A stretch of DNA of 64,000 bases from the NCBI RefSeq assembly GCF_005519465.1, contig NZ_CP027858.1, forward strand, positions 1,116,001 through 1,180,000. Reading direction: 5' to 3'. The notes beneath the pieces were generated by a model. The model worked only from the letters and a program-made list of their open reading frames with translations. It did not search any database and was not told the DNA's origin. Of the stretch, positions 52,352-60,603 are shown in pieces. Source of the DNA: Streptomyces clavuligerus (GTDB taxonomy: Bacteria; Actinomycetota; Actinomycetes; Streptomycetales; Streptomycetaceae). How positions within the stretch are numbered: the first letter of the stretch is position 1; each line of letters opens with the position of its first letter. Both the position numbers and the translations under genes were made by a program.

Positions 52352-53374
52352 TCAGGCACACCGGTCGGCGAGCGCGTTCCGCTCCGGTGACCGGTCCCGG
52401 TAGATCCCGTCGATCGTGCGGACGGCGGCGAGTTGGCGCCGGAAGTGCTCCTGCCGGTAGGAGCGGTCGTCCAGATGCCCCAGATGGTGGGCGATCATCG
52501 ACCGCACGGCGTCGGTCTTGGGGCCTTCCCAGACATAGCGCTCCAGCGGCAGCCCGCCGACGGAGTGCAGGGTGGCGGCCCCGGGGGTGACGTTCAACGC
52601 GCCTTCGGTGCCGAGCACGCAGAGGTGTTCGGTCTTCTCGTGGTGGTGGCGCGATATCCGCAGGGAGCCCACCAGACCCGTTGAGGGATAGCTGCACATG
52701 AGGCCGACGAGATCCTCCAGTCGGCGATCCCGCGTCTCCCGGTATTGGTGCACGAAGGCGGAGTGCACCCGTAAGGGTTCGGGTTCGGGGAACATTCCGC
52801 TGAGTACGTCGATGAGGTGGTAGCCCATGTCGAGGAGCACCCCGCCCATCGCCTGCTCCCGGGAGGCGCGCCACCCCGTCGTCGGATGGGCCAGGTTGAA
52901 GTGGTAGTCGTAGGAGAACCAGTAGGGATCCCCGATCCGCGCGAGGTTCTCCCGGGCGAACCGGAACACGGGGTTGAAGTTCCGTTGCAGCAGGGTGAGG
53001 ACGCCGCGGTCGGCGCGTTGTGCCTGGTGTATCAGTTGCCGGGCTTCGTGCTCGGTGACGGCGAACGGCTTCTCCTTGACGACATGGCTGCCGTGTGCCA
53101 GGAGTTGTGAGCAGACCGGGAAGTGCTCGTTGTGCGGGACGGTGACCACCGCGGCGTCGAAGTCGACTTTCGCGAGTGCTTCACCGAGGACATCGTAATG
53201 GGGGAATCCCCACTCGTCGGCGAGTGACGTTGCCGCGGGGGCGGGGTCGACACCGGCGACGACATCCGCGGTCTCCCGCACGATCGGCAGATACTCTTTT
53301 CCTTGGTGCCCGGCGAATCCGACCATCAGTACTCGCGGTCGCGGACGCGCGTTCTTCAACCCGTCACTGGGCAT
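52352..53374 (-). CDS. Gfo/Idh/MocA-family oxidoreductase (340 aa)
   Basis: ATG at 53374. Rossmann motif VLMVGFAGHQGKEYLPIV, VVTVPHNEHFPVCSQL, the catalytic KEKPFAV (Lys102), and substrate-binding GGVLLDMGYHLIDVL with Asp and His. NAD(P)-dependent dehydrogenases of this family oxidise sugars, sugar phosphates or inositols to ketones. It leads the core of the accessory operon, 35 bp before the aminotransferase, and should supply its keto substrate (for example 3-keto-glucose-6-phosphate or a keto-inositol). An 93-bp gap separates it from the NUDIX gene. Confidence 0.88.
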   Translation of the reverse strand: MPSDGLKNARPRPRVLMVGFAGHQGKEYLPIVRETADVVAGVDPAPAATSLADEWGFPHYDVLGEALAKVDFDAAVVTVPHNEHFPVCSQLLAHGSHVVKEKPFAVTEHEARQLIHQAQRADRGVLTLLQRNFNPVFRFARENLARIGDPYWFSYDYHFNLAHPTTGWRASREQAMGGVLLDMGYHLIDVLSGMFPEPEPLRVHSAFVHQYRETRDRRLEDLVGLMCSYPSTGLVGSLRISRHHHEKTEHLCVLGTEGALNVTPGAATLHSVGGLPLERYVWEGPKTDAVRSMIAHHLGHLDDRSYRQEHFRRQLAAVRTIDGIYRDRSPERNALADRCA

Positions 53375-53467
53375 GCGAAATATCCTCTCGCGCAGGATTG
53401 TTTGAGGATGGCGCGGGCGGCCGGGAAAGTTCGTCGAGATCCGGATCGGGCTCTTGGCGCGGACGGC

Positions 53468-53950
53468 TCAGGGAGTTCTGTTTCTCTTCCCTGCGGCATC
53501 GGCGAGCCAGCTGTGTGCCGCGGTCACGACGTCCTTGATGAAGGTGCTTCCGCTGCGCTGCGCGTTCTCGTCGAGCAACGAGAGTCCGTCGGCCGCTATC
53601 CAGGCGAACTCGGTGTGCTTGTCCCGTTCGAGTTCCGGCGACGAGAGGTCGCCGTCCACCTCGACGACATAGTCCGACTCGATGTGCCGGAGTCCGTCCG
53701 CCGTCCACTCCTCGTGCGCCACCCGGGCGAGAACGCGGCGCAGCCGCCACCCGGTCTCCTCCGCTATTTCCCGGCGGAGTGCCTCCTGGGGGGATTCCCC
53801 CTCTTCCACGGCTCCGCCGACGACGTCCCAGCACTCGGGGAAGAGACGCCTGTCGGCCGAGCGCCGCTGGACGAAGATCCGGTCGTGCGGGTCGCGGATC
53901 AGCGCGCCCACCACCTGCCGGGGTTCGGGCACCTCGGTCGCCCCGGCCAC
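53468..53950 (-). CDS. NUDIX hydrolase (160 aa)
   Basis: GTG at 53950. The NUDIX box GAVEEGESPQEALRREIAEETG (residues 46-67) fits GX5EX7REUXEEXGU, with substrate-site KH and WIAADGL after it. It could hydrolyse a nucleotide sugar or nucleoside diphosphate derivative. It points the same way as, and probably starts, the oxidoreductase-aminotransferase-carbamoyltransferase operon, where it might recycle a nucleotide-activated intermediate. A weak ribosome site makes the exact start uncertain. Confidence 0.85.
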   Translation of the reverse strand: MAGATEVPEPRQVVGALIRDPHDRIFVQRRSADRRLFPECWDVVGGAVEEGESPQEALRREIAEETGWRLRRVLARVAHEEWTADGLRHIESDYVVEVDGDLSSPELERDKHTEFAWIAADGLSLLDENAQRSGSTFIKDVVTAAHSWLADAAGKRNRTP

Positions 53951-54536
53951 GTCAGCCGTTCACCGGATGCCGACCACGCCTGAAGCCGTATGTCTTCTTT
54001 CACGGAACCAGCCGACCATTCTTCCCTCATTTCACCGGCACACAGAACTCGCATGCATGATGCATCGGGCAAAATTCGCGCAGAGTCGAACAGCATGAAC
54101 AGCAACGTCGACGCGGTCCGGATTCCCATCGGATCGCGATGATTGTCGGGCCTACGTTTCCACCCTGAACATTACCTGGGCAGCCCCGGATGAACAGGAG
54201 TTCGCACCAGGGCTTCGGACGCCTCAACTCATCCTTGACAGAAAGCCACATCACATGCTGACGCATATGCCACGACAGGTGCCGGGTGTCCGATCGGGCA
54301 CGAACACCCGGGCGACCTGCGCCGATCCATGCGCGCCGACGGCTCGCCCTGCCCGTTTCACGGACGACGGGACTTCTCGTCGCCCTGCCCCTGAGCGACC
54401 ACTTTCCGCCACGGCCGATCGTTTCGCGAGGGAATATGTTGGCCAGATTGGCCGCCCCATCATGGCTCAATGGTGTCGCTCGGTGACTGACTGGCCCGCG
54501 CTCCTCCCGGCGGCGGCCCGGGGACGGGCCCTCCGT
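53951..54536. promoter_or_regulatory. Intergenic region before the accessory operon, no gene seen
   Basis: 586 bp that is visibly less G+C-rich between about 53960 and 54260 than the rest of the window. It contains ATGCATGATGCAT (54053-54065), two ATGCAT half-sites around one G, 100 bp upstream of the NUDIX gene and suitably placed for an operator. ORFs here have poor codon bias and are ignored. Confidence 0.45.
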
Positions 54537-55388
54537 TCACGGGCGGCGGGCGACCAGGAAGACATAGCCGACCTGCGGGAGCGCGCCGAACAGGGGCAGG
54601 GAGCGGGTGGAGTTGAAGAACTCGTAGTGGGGGTCGTCGGCGGAGGGGGCGACATCGGCGAAGGCATCGGCGAACGCCTGATAGGTGCGCCGGACGTGCT
54701 CCCCGATGTCGGTGAACTCCACCACCTCCAGACCGGCGCGGTCGAGGGCGGTGCGCAACTCCTCCGGTTCGGGCAGCGCGGGGGACTGGAACGCCCGGCT
54801 CGTCCGGCGGACGATCTCCGCGGCCTCCCCGGTCACCGGCGACCGGACCAGCACATCGGTGATGACCAGCGGGCTGCCGGGGCGCAGGGTCCGGGCGATC
54901 TCGGTGAGGGCGGCGGTCCGGTCGCCGATGTGCATCATGGACTCGATCGCCCAGGCACCGTCGAAGGATTCCGCCGCGAAGGGCAGCGCGCGGGCGTCCG
55001 CGTACCGGAAGTCCACCCGGTCGGCGAGCGCGGCGGCTTCCGCCCGGGTGCGGGCGAGTTCGATGTCCTGGTCGCTCACCGAGACACCCGACACCTGGGC
55101 GCCGGTGGCCCGGGCGATCCGCAGGGCGGGCCGCCCGGTTCCGCAGCCGACGTCCAGCAGACGGTGACCGGGCGCGGCGGCCAGCCGCTCCGCCACCAGG
55201 TCGGTGAGCCGGTCGGTGGCCTGGTTGAGCGAGCGGTCGTCCGCGGCGCTGTCCCAGTAGCCGACGTGGATGTTCCCGTCGACGTCGGCGCCGACGGCGC
55301 CGTCCACGGTCTCGGTGTGTTCGTCATGGAGCCGGTCGGCGTCCGGTGACGACGGGGCGGTGCGGTGCGCGGACGGGTCGTTGGTCAT
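54537..55388 (-). CDS. SAM-dependent methyltransferase, UbiE/EryG-like small-molecule type (283 aa)
   Basis: ATG at 55388 behind GGAGACC. Disordered first 30 residues, then IHVGYWDSAADDRSLNQATDRLTDLV and the SAM motif LLDVGCGTGRPALRIA (77-92), VSVSDQDIELARTRA, FRYADARALPF, AIESMMHIGDR, and ELRTALDRAGLEVVEFTDI. The IHVGYW / SLNQATDRLTD pattern is that of natural-product O-, N- and C-methyltransferases (RebM/EryG-like). It is encoded 586 bp from the aminosugar operon in the same direction, with two tiny ORFs just upstream. Role unknown. Confidence 0.85.
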   Translation of the reverse strand: MTNDPSAHRTAPSSPDADRLHDEHTETVDGAVGADVDGNIHVGYWDSAADDRSLNQATDRLTDLVAERLAAAPGHRLLDVGCGTGRPALRIARATGAQVSGVSVSDQDIELARTRAEAAALADRVDFRYADARALPFAAESFDGAWAIESMMHIGDRTAALTEIARTLRPGSPLVITDVLVRSPVTGEAAEIVRRTSRAFQSPALPEPEELRTALDRAGLEVVEFTDIGEHVRRTYQAFADAFADVAPSADDPHYEFFNSTRSLPLFGALPQVGYVFLVARRP

Positions 55389-55414
55389 CGAGGTCTCCCG
55401 GGCGTGAGGGTGTG

Positions 55415-55630
55415 TCAGCGGGTGACGCGTGCGGCGGCGGAGGGACCCGGCTGCCGCATGGTGCCGAGTGAGCGGTCAGGGGCTTCCCGGACGGACGCGT
55501 CGTCCTGGTCCGGGTGGACGACCGTGGGCACGGGGGCGTGCGGCTGGGCGGAGGGGCACCGTGCGTCCGCCGTCCGCCGCAGGGGGCTCCGGTGGGAGTC
55601 GGCGACGGTGCGCATGCCCCCGGCGGTCAT
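55415..55630 (-). CDS. Possible small protein upstream of the methyltransferase (71 aa)
   Basis: ATG at 55630 overlaps the stop of the 41-aa ORF by 3 bp (ATGA), and the stop is 26 bp before the methyltransferase ATG. The product starts MTAGGMRTVADSHRSP and ends DRSLGTMRQPGPSAAARVTR. Third codon positions are nearly all G/C, as in genes. No family recognised. Either a small partner or precursor of the methyltransferase operon, or chance open frame in GC-rich leader DNA. Confidence 0.35.
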   Translation of the reverse strand: MTAGGMRTVADSHRSPLRRTADARCPSAQPHAPVPTVVHPDQDDASVREAPDRSLGTMRQPGPSAAARVTR

Positions 55631-55752
55631 CCTCGCCGTTCCGATGAGGGCTCCGCCGAGCGGTCCACCGCCCTGCCGGGGCCGGGCGGAATGCCCTGGA
55701 GGCGTCTGCCGTGGGGCCTCTCCGGGCGGTGTCGGACGGTGACGGTGGACAT
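55627..55752 (-). CDS. Possible 41-aa ORF, first of a coupled pair
   Basis: ATG at 55752 encodes MSTVTVRHRPERPHGRRLQG and ends in SSERRG. It is coupled to the 71-aa ORF. There is no strong ribosome site; a TGTCCT/AGGACA inverted repeat lies 12-25 bp upstream (55764-55777). The composition is Arg/Pro-rich. Low confidence. Confidence 0.25.
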   Translation of the reverse strand: MSTVTVRHRPERPHGRRLQGIPPGPGRAVDRSAEPSSERRG

Positions 55753-56177
55753 CGAGCGACCATTGTCCTGGAGGACATGGGCTCCGTCCAGGGTGCCCCG
55801 AGGGGGAGCCGGTCGGAACGGGGGTGTGCCGCGGGGCCCCCCGTGCCGTCCGGCGGACCCCGGCGGTCGGGGCGTGGCGCTCGTCCTCGGCCGAGCGGCC
55901 CGGAACACCGGCCGGTCGCCGGGCGGCTCCAGACGCAGCCCGTGGACGGGCGGCCGTCGACGGGCGGCCGGACAGCGTCCGTAGTGGACGGCGGGCGAGC
56001 GGGACGCCCTACCGGTCGTCGCCGGTGGGCGGCTCGGCGGCGTCCCCGCGAGGAGAGAAGGCCCGCCCGGGCGGCGCGGGTCGCCCTTCTGGAGCCGCTC
56101 GGCACCCGTGTCCGCAGCCGTCGATAACCTGACAGTCGGTGTGCGTCCGCACACCGGTGAGAAGGGGGTCAGGGGAC
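55753..56177. promoter_or_regulatory. Divergent region between the methyltransferase unit and the conflict system
   Basis: 425 bp without a convincing gene. TGTCCT GG AGGACA (55764-55777) is a perfect inverted repeat near the left end, suited to a regulator of the minus unit. GACGGGCGGCCG occurs as a near direct repeat at 55938-55949 and 55953-55964. The plus-strand promoter for the EACC1 gene must lie before 56160; no consensus box stands out. Confidence 0.4.
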
Positions 56178-56603
56178 ATGAGCACCATCGACGCGGGCCC
56201 GGTCGGCCACCGCGTTTCCATCGTGGACGAGGACCCGCTGCGGGCCCGGAAGGAAGCGCGCGAGCTGCTCGCGGCGCTCGCCCCCGCGGAGCCGCGGGCG
56301 GCGCTCGTCCTGCCCGGCCGGACCGCGGGAAGCGGCGGCGACAAGGGCGGGTCAGTCACGGATCTGATCGGAGTGGTGTTCAGCGGAGGGGCCCTCGCTG
56401 CCGCGGGTGTCCAGATCTGGCTGGCCCGGGTACCGCAGCGGACGGTCGTCGTGACCCGGTCCGACGGGGCGACGCTGCGCATCACGGGCAGGGAGGCCCG
56501 TGCCGACGAGGAACGGATCGAACGCTTCCTCCGGGGCGCCCCCGACCCGGCCGACACGGACGGGCCGGACGGGCCGGACACGAACGGACCGGACGCGGCG
56601 TGA
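56178..56603 (+). CDS. EACC1-like effector-associated membrane protein (141 aa)
   Basis: ATG at 56178; GAAGGGGG lies 9 bp upstream. The N-terminal segment HRVSIVDEDPLRARKEAREL is followed by a single membrane helix (about 60-83: VTDLIGVVFSGGALAAAGVQIWL), then a beta-rich stretch RTVVVTRSDGATLRITGREA and helix EERIERFL, with an acidic GPD-rich tail. This is the layout of the effector-associated constant component EACC1 described for NTP-dependent bacterial conflict systems, which sits next to caspase or trypsin-like effectors. The stop overlaps the caspase GTG by 3 bp (GTGA). Probably a membrane anchor or sensor for the downstream effector. Family call by pattern only. Confidence 0.75.
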   Translation: MSTIDAGPVGHRVSIVDEDPLRARKEARELLAALAPAEPRAALVLPGRTAGSGGDKGGSVTDLIGVVFSGGALAAAGVQIWLARVPQRTVVVTRSDGATLRITGREARADEERIERFLRGAPDPADTDGPDGPDTNGPDAA

Positions 56604-59600
56604 GCGAGAACGACCGGTACGCCATGCTCGTCGGCGTCTCCACGTACGACAGCGACCACTATCACGACCTCCCGCCCGTACGGGCCGACCTGCACTACAT
56701 GCAGGCGGTGCTGGAGAGCACCGAGATCGGGATGTACAACGAGTGCGCGATGGTGCCCGAGCCGACCCGGGCCGAGATGCTGCACGCCATCGAGGAGTTC
56801 CTGGAGGCACGGCAGCCCAGTGAGACCGCCCTGCTCTACTTCAGCGGGCACGGGGAGTTCTGCGAGGCCGACGGTCAGTTGTACTTCCTCACCCGGGACG
56901 CCGACCCGGAGGACCTGCCGGGCACCGCCGTGCCCGCCGAGTTCCTGGAGCGGATGCTCCAGTCCTGCCGGGCCTCCTCCAAGGTCGTCCTGCTGGACTG
57001 CTGTTCCAGCGGCTCCGTCGTCCAGGGCTGGACCGCCAAGGGCGGCACGGACCCGGGCGAGCGGTCCGCGCCCAGCACCCTGCTGAGGCCCACCGGCGTG
57101 TACTTCATCACCGCGTCCGACGCGCTCCAGGCGGCCTCGGCGATGGCGCCCGCGGGATCGACCCTCGGCACCTCCCGTTTCACGGGGGAGATCGTGGAGG
57201 GGCTGCGGAACGGGCGGATCAAGGACAGCGGATGGATCACCCCGGACGACCTCTTCGAGTATCTGACCGCCCAGATGGTGCGCAAGGGGGTGCCGCAGGA
57301 GCAGCGGCCGACCAAGTCCACGATCCGGGCGACGCACTCCCTGCCCCTGGCACGCTCCGTGGCCCGGTCCGTGCATCTGCCCGACCCGCCGCACGAAGAG
57401 GCCGGGACCGCCCGCCCCGCCGCCCTGCTCAGCGCCCGTCTGCTGGCCGAGCAGGACGCCCGCGACGGCGTCGACCCGCAGCGGCTCCTGCGGTACTACG
57501 CCCGCTGTCTGGGCGCCCAGGCGATGTCCGGCATGCTGCCCGACCGGGACAACGGCCGCGACTCCGCGTACTTCCTGCTGGGCCAGGGGGCGGAGACCGT
57601 GCAGTCCGGCCTCGGCCCCGGGCTGCCCGCGCCCGGGCGACTGCGCGCGCCGGAGAACACCGCGGAGCAGCCGGACCGGCCGGGCCTCCAGGAGTACTGG
57701 TACGGATATCCGGCCGTGACACTGCCCGAGCGCGGCGGGAACGGCCGCCGACGGGCCGCGGTGCGCATCGCGCCGCTGCTGATCCAGCCGATGGAACTCA
57801 TCCCTGATGAGAACGGCCGCGGCAGGCTGCGGTCCAGTGGGGTCCCGGCCCTGCACACGGGTGTGGTGACGGAACTGCTCGCGGACGACGCCGCCGCCGA
57901 ACTGCTCGCCGACTGGCAGCCGACCTGGCAGGAGGGCAACGGGGCCCAGATGGTCAAGGCCGTACGGGAGCTGTTGACGCGGCTGGGGCTGTCGGAGCTG
58001 GAGCCGCTCGACCTGTCCGCGCTGAACGAGCGGTCCGCGATGGACTCGCTGCGGTCCGGAGCGCACAACGCCGCCGTCCTGCTGACGCCCTCGGGCCTGG
58101 AACGGCACGCGACCGAAGCGCTCGTGGACAATCTGCTCCAGATGTCCGCACGCACCGGGCAGATCCCCGGTACGGCACTGCACGCGCTCCTGACCGGCGA
58201 CGGCGGCGATCAGGCGGACCCGCCGCCGGTGGTGGTGGCTCCGGGGCCCTGCAACGAGAGCCAGGAACAGGTGGTCGTCTCGGCGATGACCCGGCCGCTC
58301 ACGGTCTCGACGGGACCACCCGGCACCGGGAAGAGCGAGGTGGTGACCGCGGTGGTCACCACGGCGGTCGCCGCCGGGCAGTCGGTGCTCGTCGCGTCGA
58401 CGAACAACGAGGCCGTGGATGTGGTGGCCGAGCGCTGCGACGCGATCTCACCGGGGCTGCTCATGCGGACGGGCAACGCCGCCGCGCGGGAGCGTGAGGC
58501 CGCGAAGCTGGAGGGGCTGCTGACCCGGCCAGCCGAGGCGCCCGGCCGCAGTTCGGAGACCGTCGCCGGTGAGGTGCGCGCCCTGCGCACCCGGGCCGAG
58601 GCGCTGCGCGCGACAGCGGCACACCTGGTCGAGGAGGAGACACGGCTTCTGGAGCTGCTGCGGGAGAGGGACCGGCGGTCAAAGGAGCTCGGGCTGCCGG
58701 CCGGCCTCCTCGCGGAGGTCTGGGCCGACGGCGCGGTCACAGCCCTCGCCCGGTGGGAGGAGCGGGCCCGGAGGGCCGCCGGTGCCGGCCGGTTCGCCTT
58801 CGGCAGGTGGCGCAGGGAGCGGGCGCTGTCGGCCCTCGTCGCGTCCACGGCGGGCACCCCGGCGGCCCCCTGGCCCGCCTGGGCGGCACAGCGGCCCGCC
58901 CCGTCCGAGCTGCTGCTCGCCCTGGCGGAGGCCGTGGCGGTGGAGCGGTCCGTACGGGAACTCGTACCGGAGTGCCTCGACCGGGACGAGGAGGGGCTGA
59001 GGCGGGCGCGTCTGGAGAGTGCCGCCGGGCTGTCGGGGGCATCCGGTGAGCTGTCCAGGGCGGTGGCCGCCGAGGCCATGGTGCGCGGCCGTTCGCTGAT
59101 GAACCAGCGGCTCCAGACGCTGCGGCAGCGCTTCGGTGTTCAGAAGAGCCAGCGGAATCTGATGGCGCACGTGAAGGGGTGGGCCATCAGCACCCACTCG
59201 GTGCGTCAGCTCGAACTGGCCCCGAAACTCTTCGACCTGGTCGTGATCGACGAGGCGAGCCAGTGCTCCATTCCCTCGGTGCTGCCCCTGCTGTTCCGGG
59301 CGGAGCGGGCTCTGATCATCGGTGATCCCATGCAGCTCGGACACATTCCGGGGATCACCGCACAGCAGGAGCGGCAGGCACGTGAGCAGTCGGGACTGAG
59401 CGCGGCGCTGCTGGAGGATCACCGGCTCGCCTACCATGTGCACTCCTCCTATCAGGCTGCCGCACAGCACGGTGAAGCGGCGCTGCTGCTCGATGAGCAC
59501 TACCGGTGCCATCCGGCGATCGCGGATGTGGTCAACGGCTACTGCTACGCGGGCCAGTTGCAGGTACTGACCGATGTCCGCAGGCAGGCCCCGGCCGTCG

Positions 59601-60457
59601 ATCCGGCGGGAGCGATGGACCCGGCCCCGGTGCTGGGGTGGGTGGACGTACCGCACGGCGAGTCCGTGCCGGGCTCCGACGGCCGGTCCTGGCGCAACGC
59701 GGAGGAGGCCCGGCGGGTGCGGGCCACCGTGGACGAGCTGCTCGCGCGGCTGCCCGAGCAGGCGACCGTCGGGGTGGTCACACCGTTCCGCGGCCAGAAG
59801 CAGGAGCTGGCCCGCGTATGGGCCGACGACAGCCGGGTACGGGTCGGCACCGTGCACGCGTTCCAGGGCGGGCAGCGCGATGTGATGGTGCTGAGCCCGG
59901 TGGCCACGGAGAACACCCCGCCCCGTACGACGCACTGGGTGGCGAGCCAGGTCAATCTGTGGAACGTGGCCGTCACCCGGGCCAGGTCGCAGTTGATCAC
60001 CGTGGGGAGCCATGCTTTCTGGCAGGGCCAGGCGGGCCTGCCGGCGCTGCTCGCGGAGCGGTCCGCCGTGCTGGGCGCGGGGGCTCCTGCCGATCACGGC
60101 TCGTCGCGCGGGTGGTCGCCGACCCGCTTCCGCGAGGAACTCGGCGACCGGCTCCAGGAGTACCTCGGCCGCCGCGGCATCGCCGATCTTGAGCGTGCGG
60201 CCGTGGTCGGCGGGCACACCGTGGATCTGCTCTTCACTCGGGACGGGGTGAACACGGCGGTCCTCATCGACACCGGGCCCGCGTACCGCCAGGACCCGGC
60301 CCGTCATCTGCGGCTGACGCACGCGCGCTGCGACCTGCTGACCGGGCTGCCCTCCGGGGGCTCCGGGGCGAAGGCGGGGCCGGTGGAACGGGTCGTCCGG
60401 GTGCCGGCCTGGCGGATTCTGGGCGGTGACGCGATGGTGGAGCCGCTGTTCGGCTGA
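56600..60457 (+). CDS. Caspase-like protease fused to SF1 (UPF1/DNA2-like) helicase with possible nuclease tail (1285 aa)
   Basis: GTG at 56600, coupled to the EACC1-like gene. Residues 1-250: clan-CD caspase fold with YAMLVGVSTYDSD, catalytic His84 in LLYFSGHGEF and Cys134/135 in VVLLDCCSSGS. Middle (about 260-540): unclassified, with AVRIAPLLIQPMELIP. Residues about 550-1150: SF1 helicase with Walker A GPPGTGKS (572-579), VASTNNEAVDVVAERC, a coiled insert (about 630-830), Walker B VVIDEASQC (Asp884-Glu885), GDPMQLGHIPG and VAVTRARSQLI. The C-terminus (about 1170-1285) has HTVDLLFTRDGVNTAVLIDTG, possibly a degenerate PD-(D/E)XK or Vsr-like domain. Likely a defence or self-killing effector triggered by nucleic-acid recognition. 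Confidence 0.9.
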   Translation: MSENDRYAMLVGVSTYDSDHYHDLPPVRADLHYMQAVLESTEIGMYNECAMVPEPTRAEMLHAIEEFLEARQPSETALLYFSGHGEFCEADGQLYFLTRDADPEDLPGTAVPAEFLERMLQSCRASSKVVLLDCCSSGSVVQGWTAKGGTDPGERSAPSTLLRPTGVYFITASDALQAASAMAPAGSTLGTSRFTGEIVEGLRNGRIKDSGWITPDDLFEYLTAQMVRKGVPQEQRPTKSTIRATHSLPLARSVARSVHLPDPPHEEAGTARPAALLSARLLAEQDARDGVDPQRLLRYYARCLGAQAMSGMLPDRDNGRDSAYFLLGQGAETVQSGLGPGLPAPGRLRAPENTAEQPDRPGLQEYWYGYPAVTLPERGGNGRRRAAVRIAPLLIQPMELIPDENGRGRLRSSGVPALHTGVVTELLADDAAAELLADWQPTWQEGNGAQMVKAVRELLTRLGLSELEPLDLSALNERSAMDSLRSGAHNAAVLLTPSGLERHATEALVDNLLQMSARTGQIPGTALHALLTGDGGDQADPPPVVVAPGPCNESQEQVVVSAMTRPLTVSTGPPGTGKSEVVTAVVTTAVAAGQSVLVASTNNEAVDVVAERCDAISPGLLMRTGNAAAREREAAKLEGLLTRPAEAPGRSSETVAGEVRALRTRAEALRATAAHLVEEETRLLELLRERDRRSKELGLPAGLLAEVWADGAVTALARWEERARRAAGAGRFAFGRWRRERALSALVASTAGTPAAPWPAWAAQRPAPSELLLALAEAVAVERSVRELVPECLDRDEEGLRRARLESAAGLSGASGELSRAVAAEAMVRGRSLMNQRLQTLRQRFGVQKSQRNLMAHVKGWAISTHSVRQLELAPKLFDLVVIDEASQCSIPSVLPLLFRAERALIIGDPMQLGHIPGITAQQERQAREQSGLSAALLEDHRLAYHVHSSYQAAAQHGEAALLLDEHYRCHPAIADVVNGYCYAGQLQVLTDVRRQAPAVDPAGAMDPAPVLGWVDVPHGESVPGSDGRSWRNAEEARRVRATVDELLARLPEQATVGVVTPFRGQKQELARVWADDSRVRVGTVHAFQGGQRDVMVLSPVATENTPPRTTHWVASQVNLWNVAVTRARSQLITVGSHAFWQGQAGLPALLAERSAVLGAGAPADHGSSRGWSPTRFREELGDRLQEYLGRRGIADLERAAVVGGHTVDLLFTRDGVNTAVLIDTGPAYRQDPARHLRLTHARCDLLTGLPSGGSGAKAGPVERVVRVPAWRILGGDAMVEPLFG

Positions 60458-60507
60458 TGCGCGGCGGACGGTGCCGTCGGCCCGGAAGACGACGTTCCAG
60501 ACGATAG

Positions 60508-60540
60508 GGACGGGGCCCCGGAGAGTCCGGGGCCCCGTCC
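60508..60540. terminator. Bidirectional hairpin after the caspase-helicase gene
   Basis: GGACGGGGCCCCGGA (60508-60522) and TCCGGGGCCCCGTCC (60526-60540) form a perfect 15-bp stem with a GAG loop between the convergent caspase-helicase and DUF2236 genes. Confidence 0.85.
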
Positions 60541-60603
60541 GGCCGTCAGCGGGTCGCTGTCAGAGAGGTCGGAAGGCCGGAGAGGCAGGTCAGAGAGGCA
60601 GCG

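Noticed and set aside
53899..54129. 76-codon minus ORF upstream of and overlapping the NUDIX gene
   Set aside because: Poor third-position G/C and overlap with NUDIX in a different frame; more likely leader DNA.
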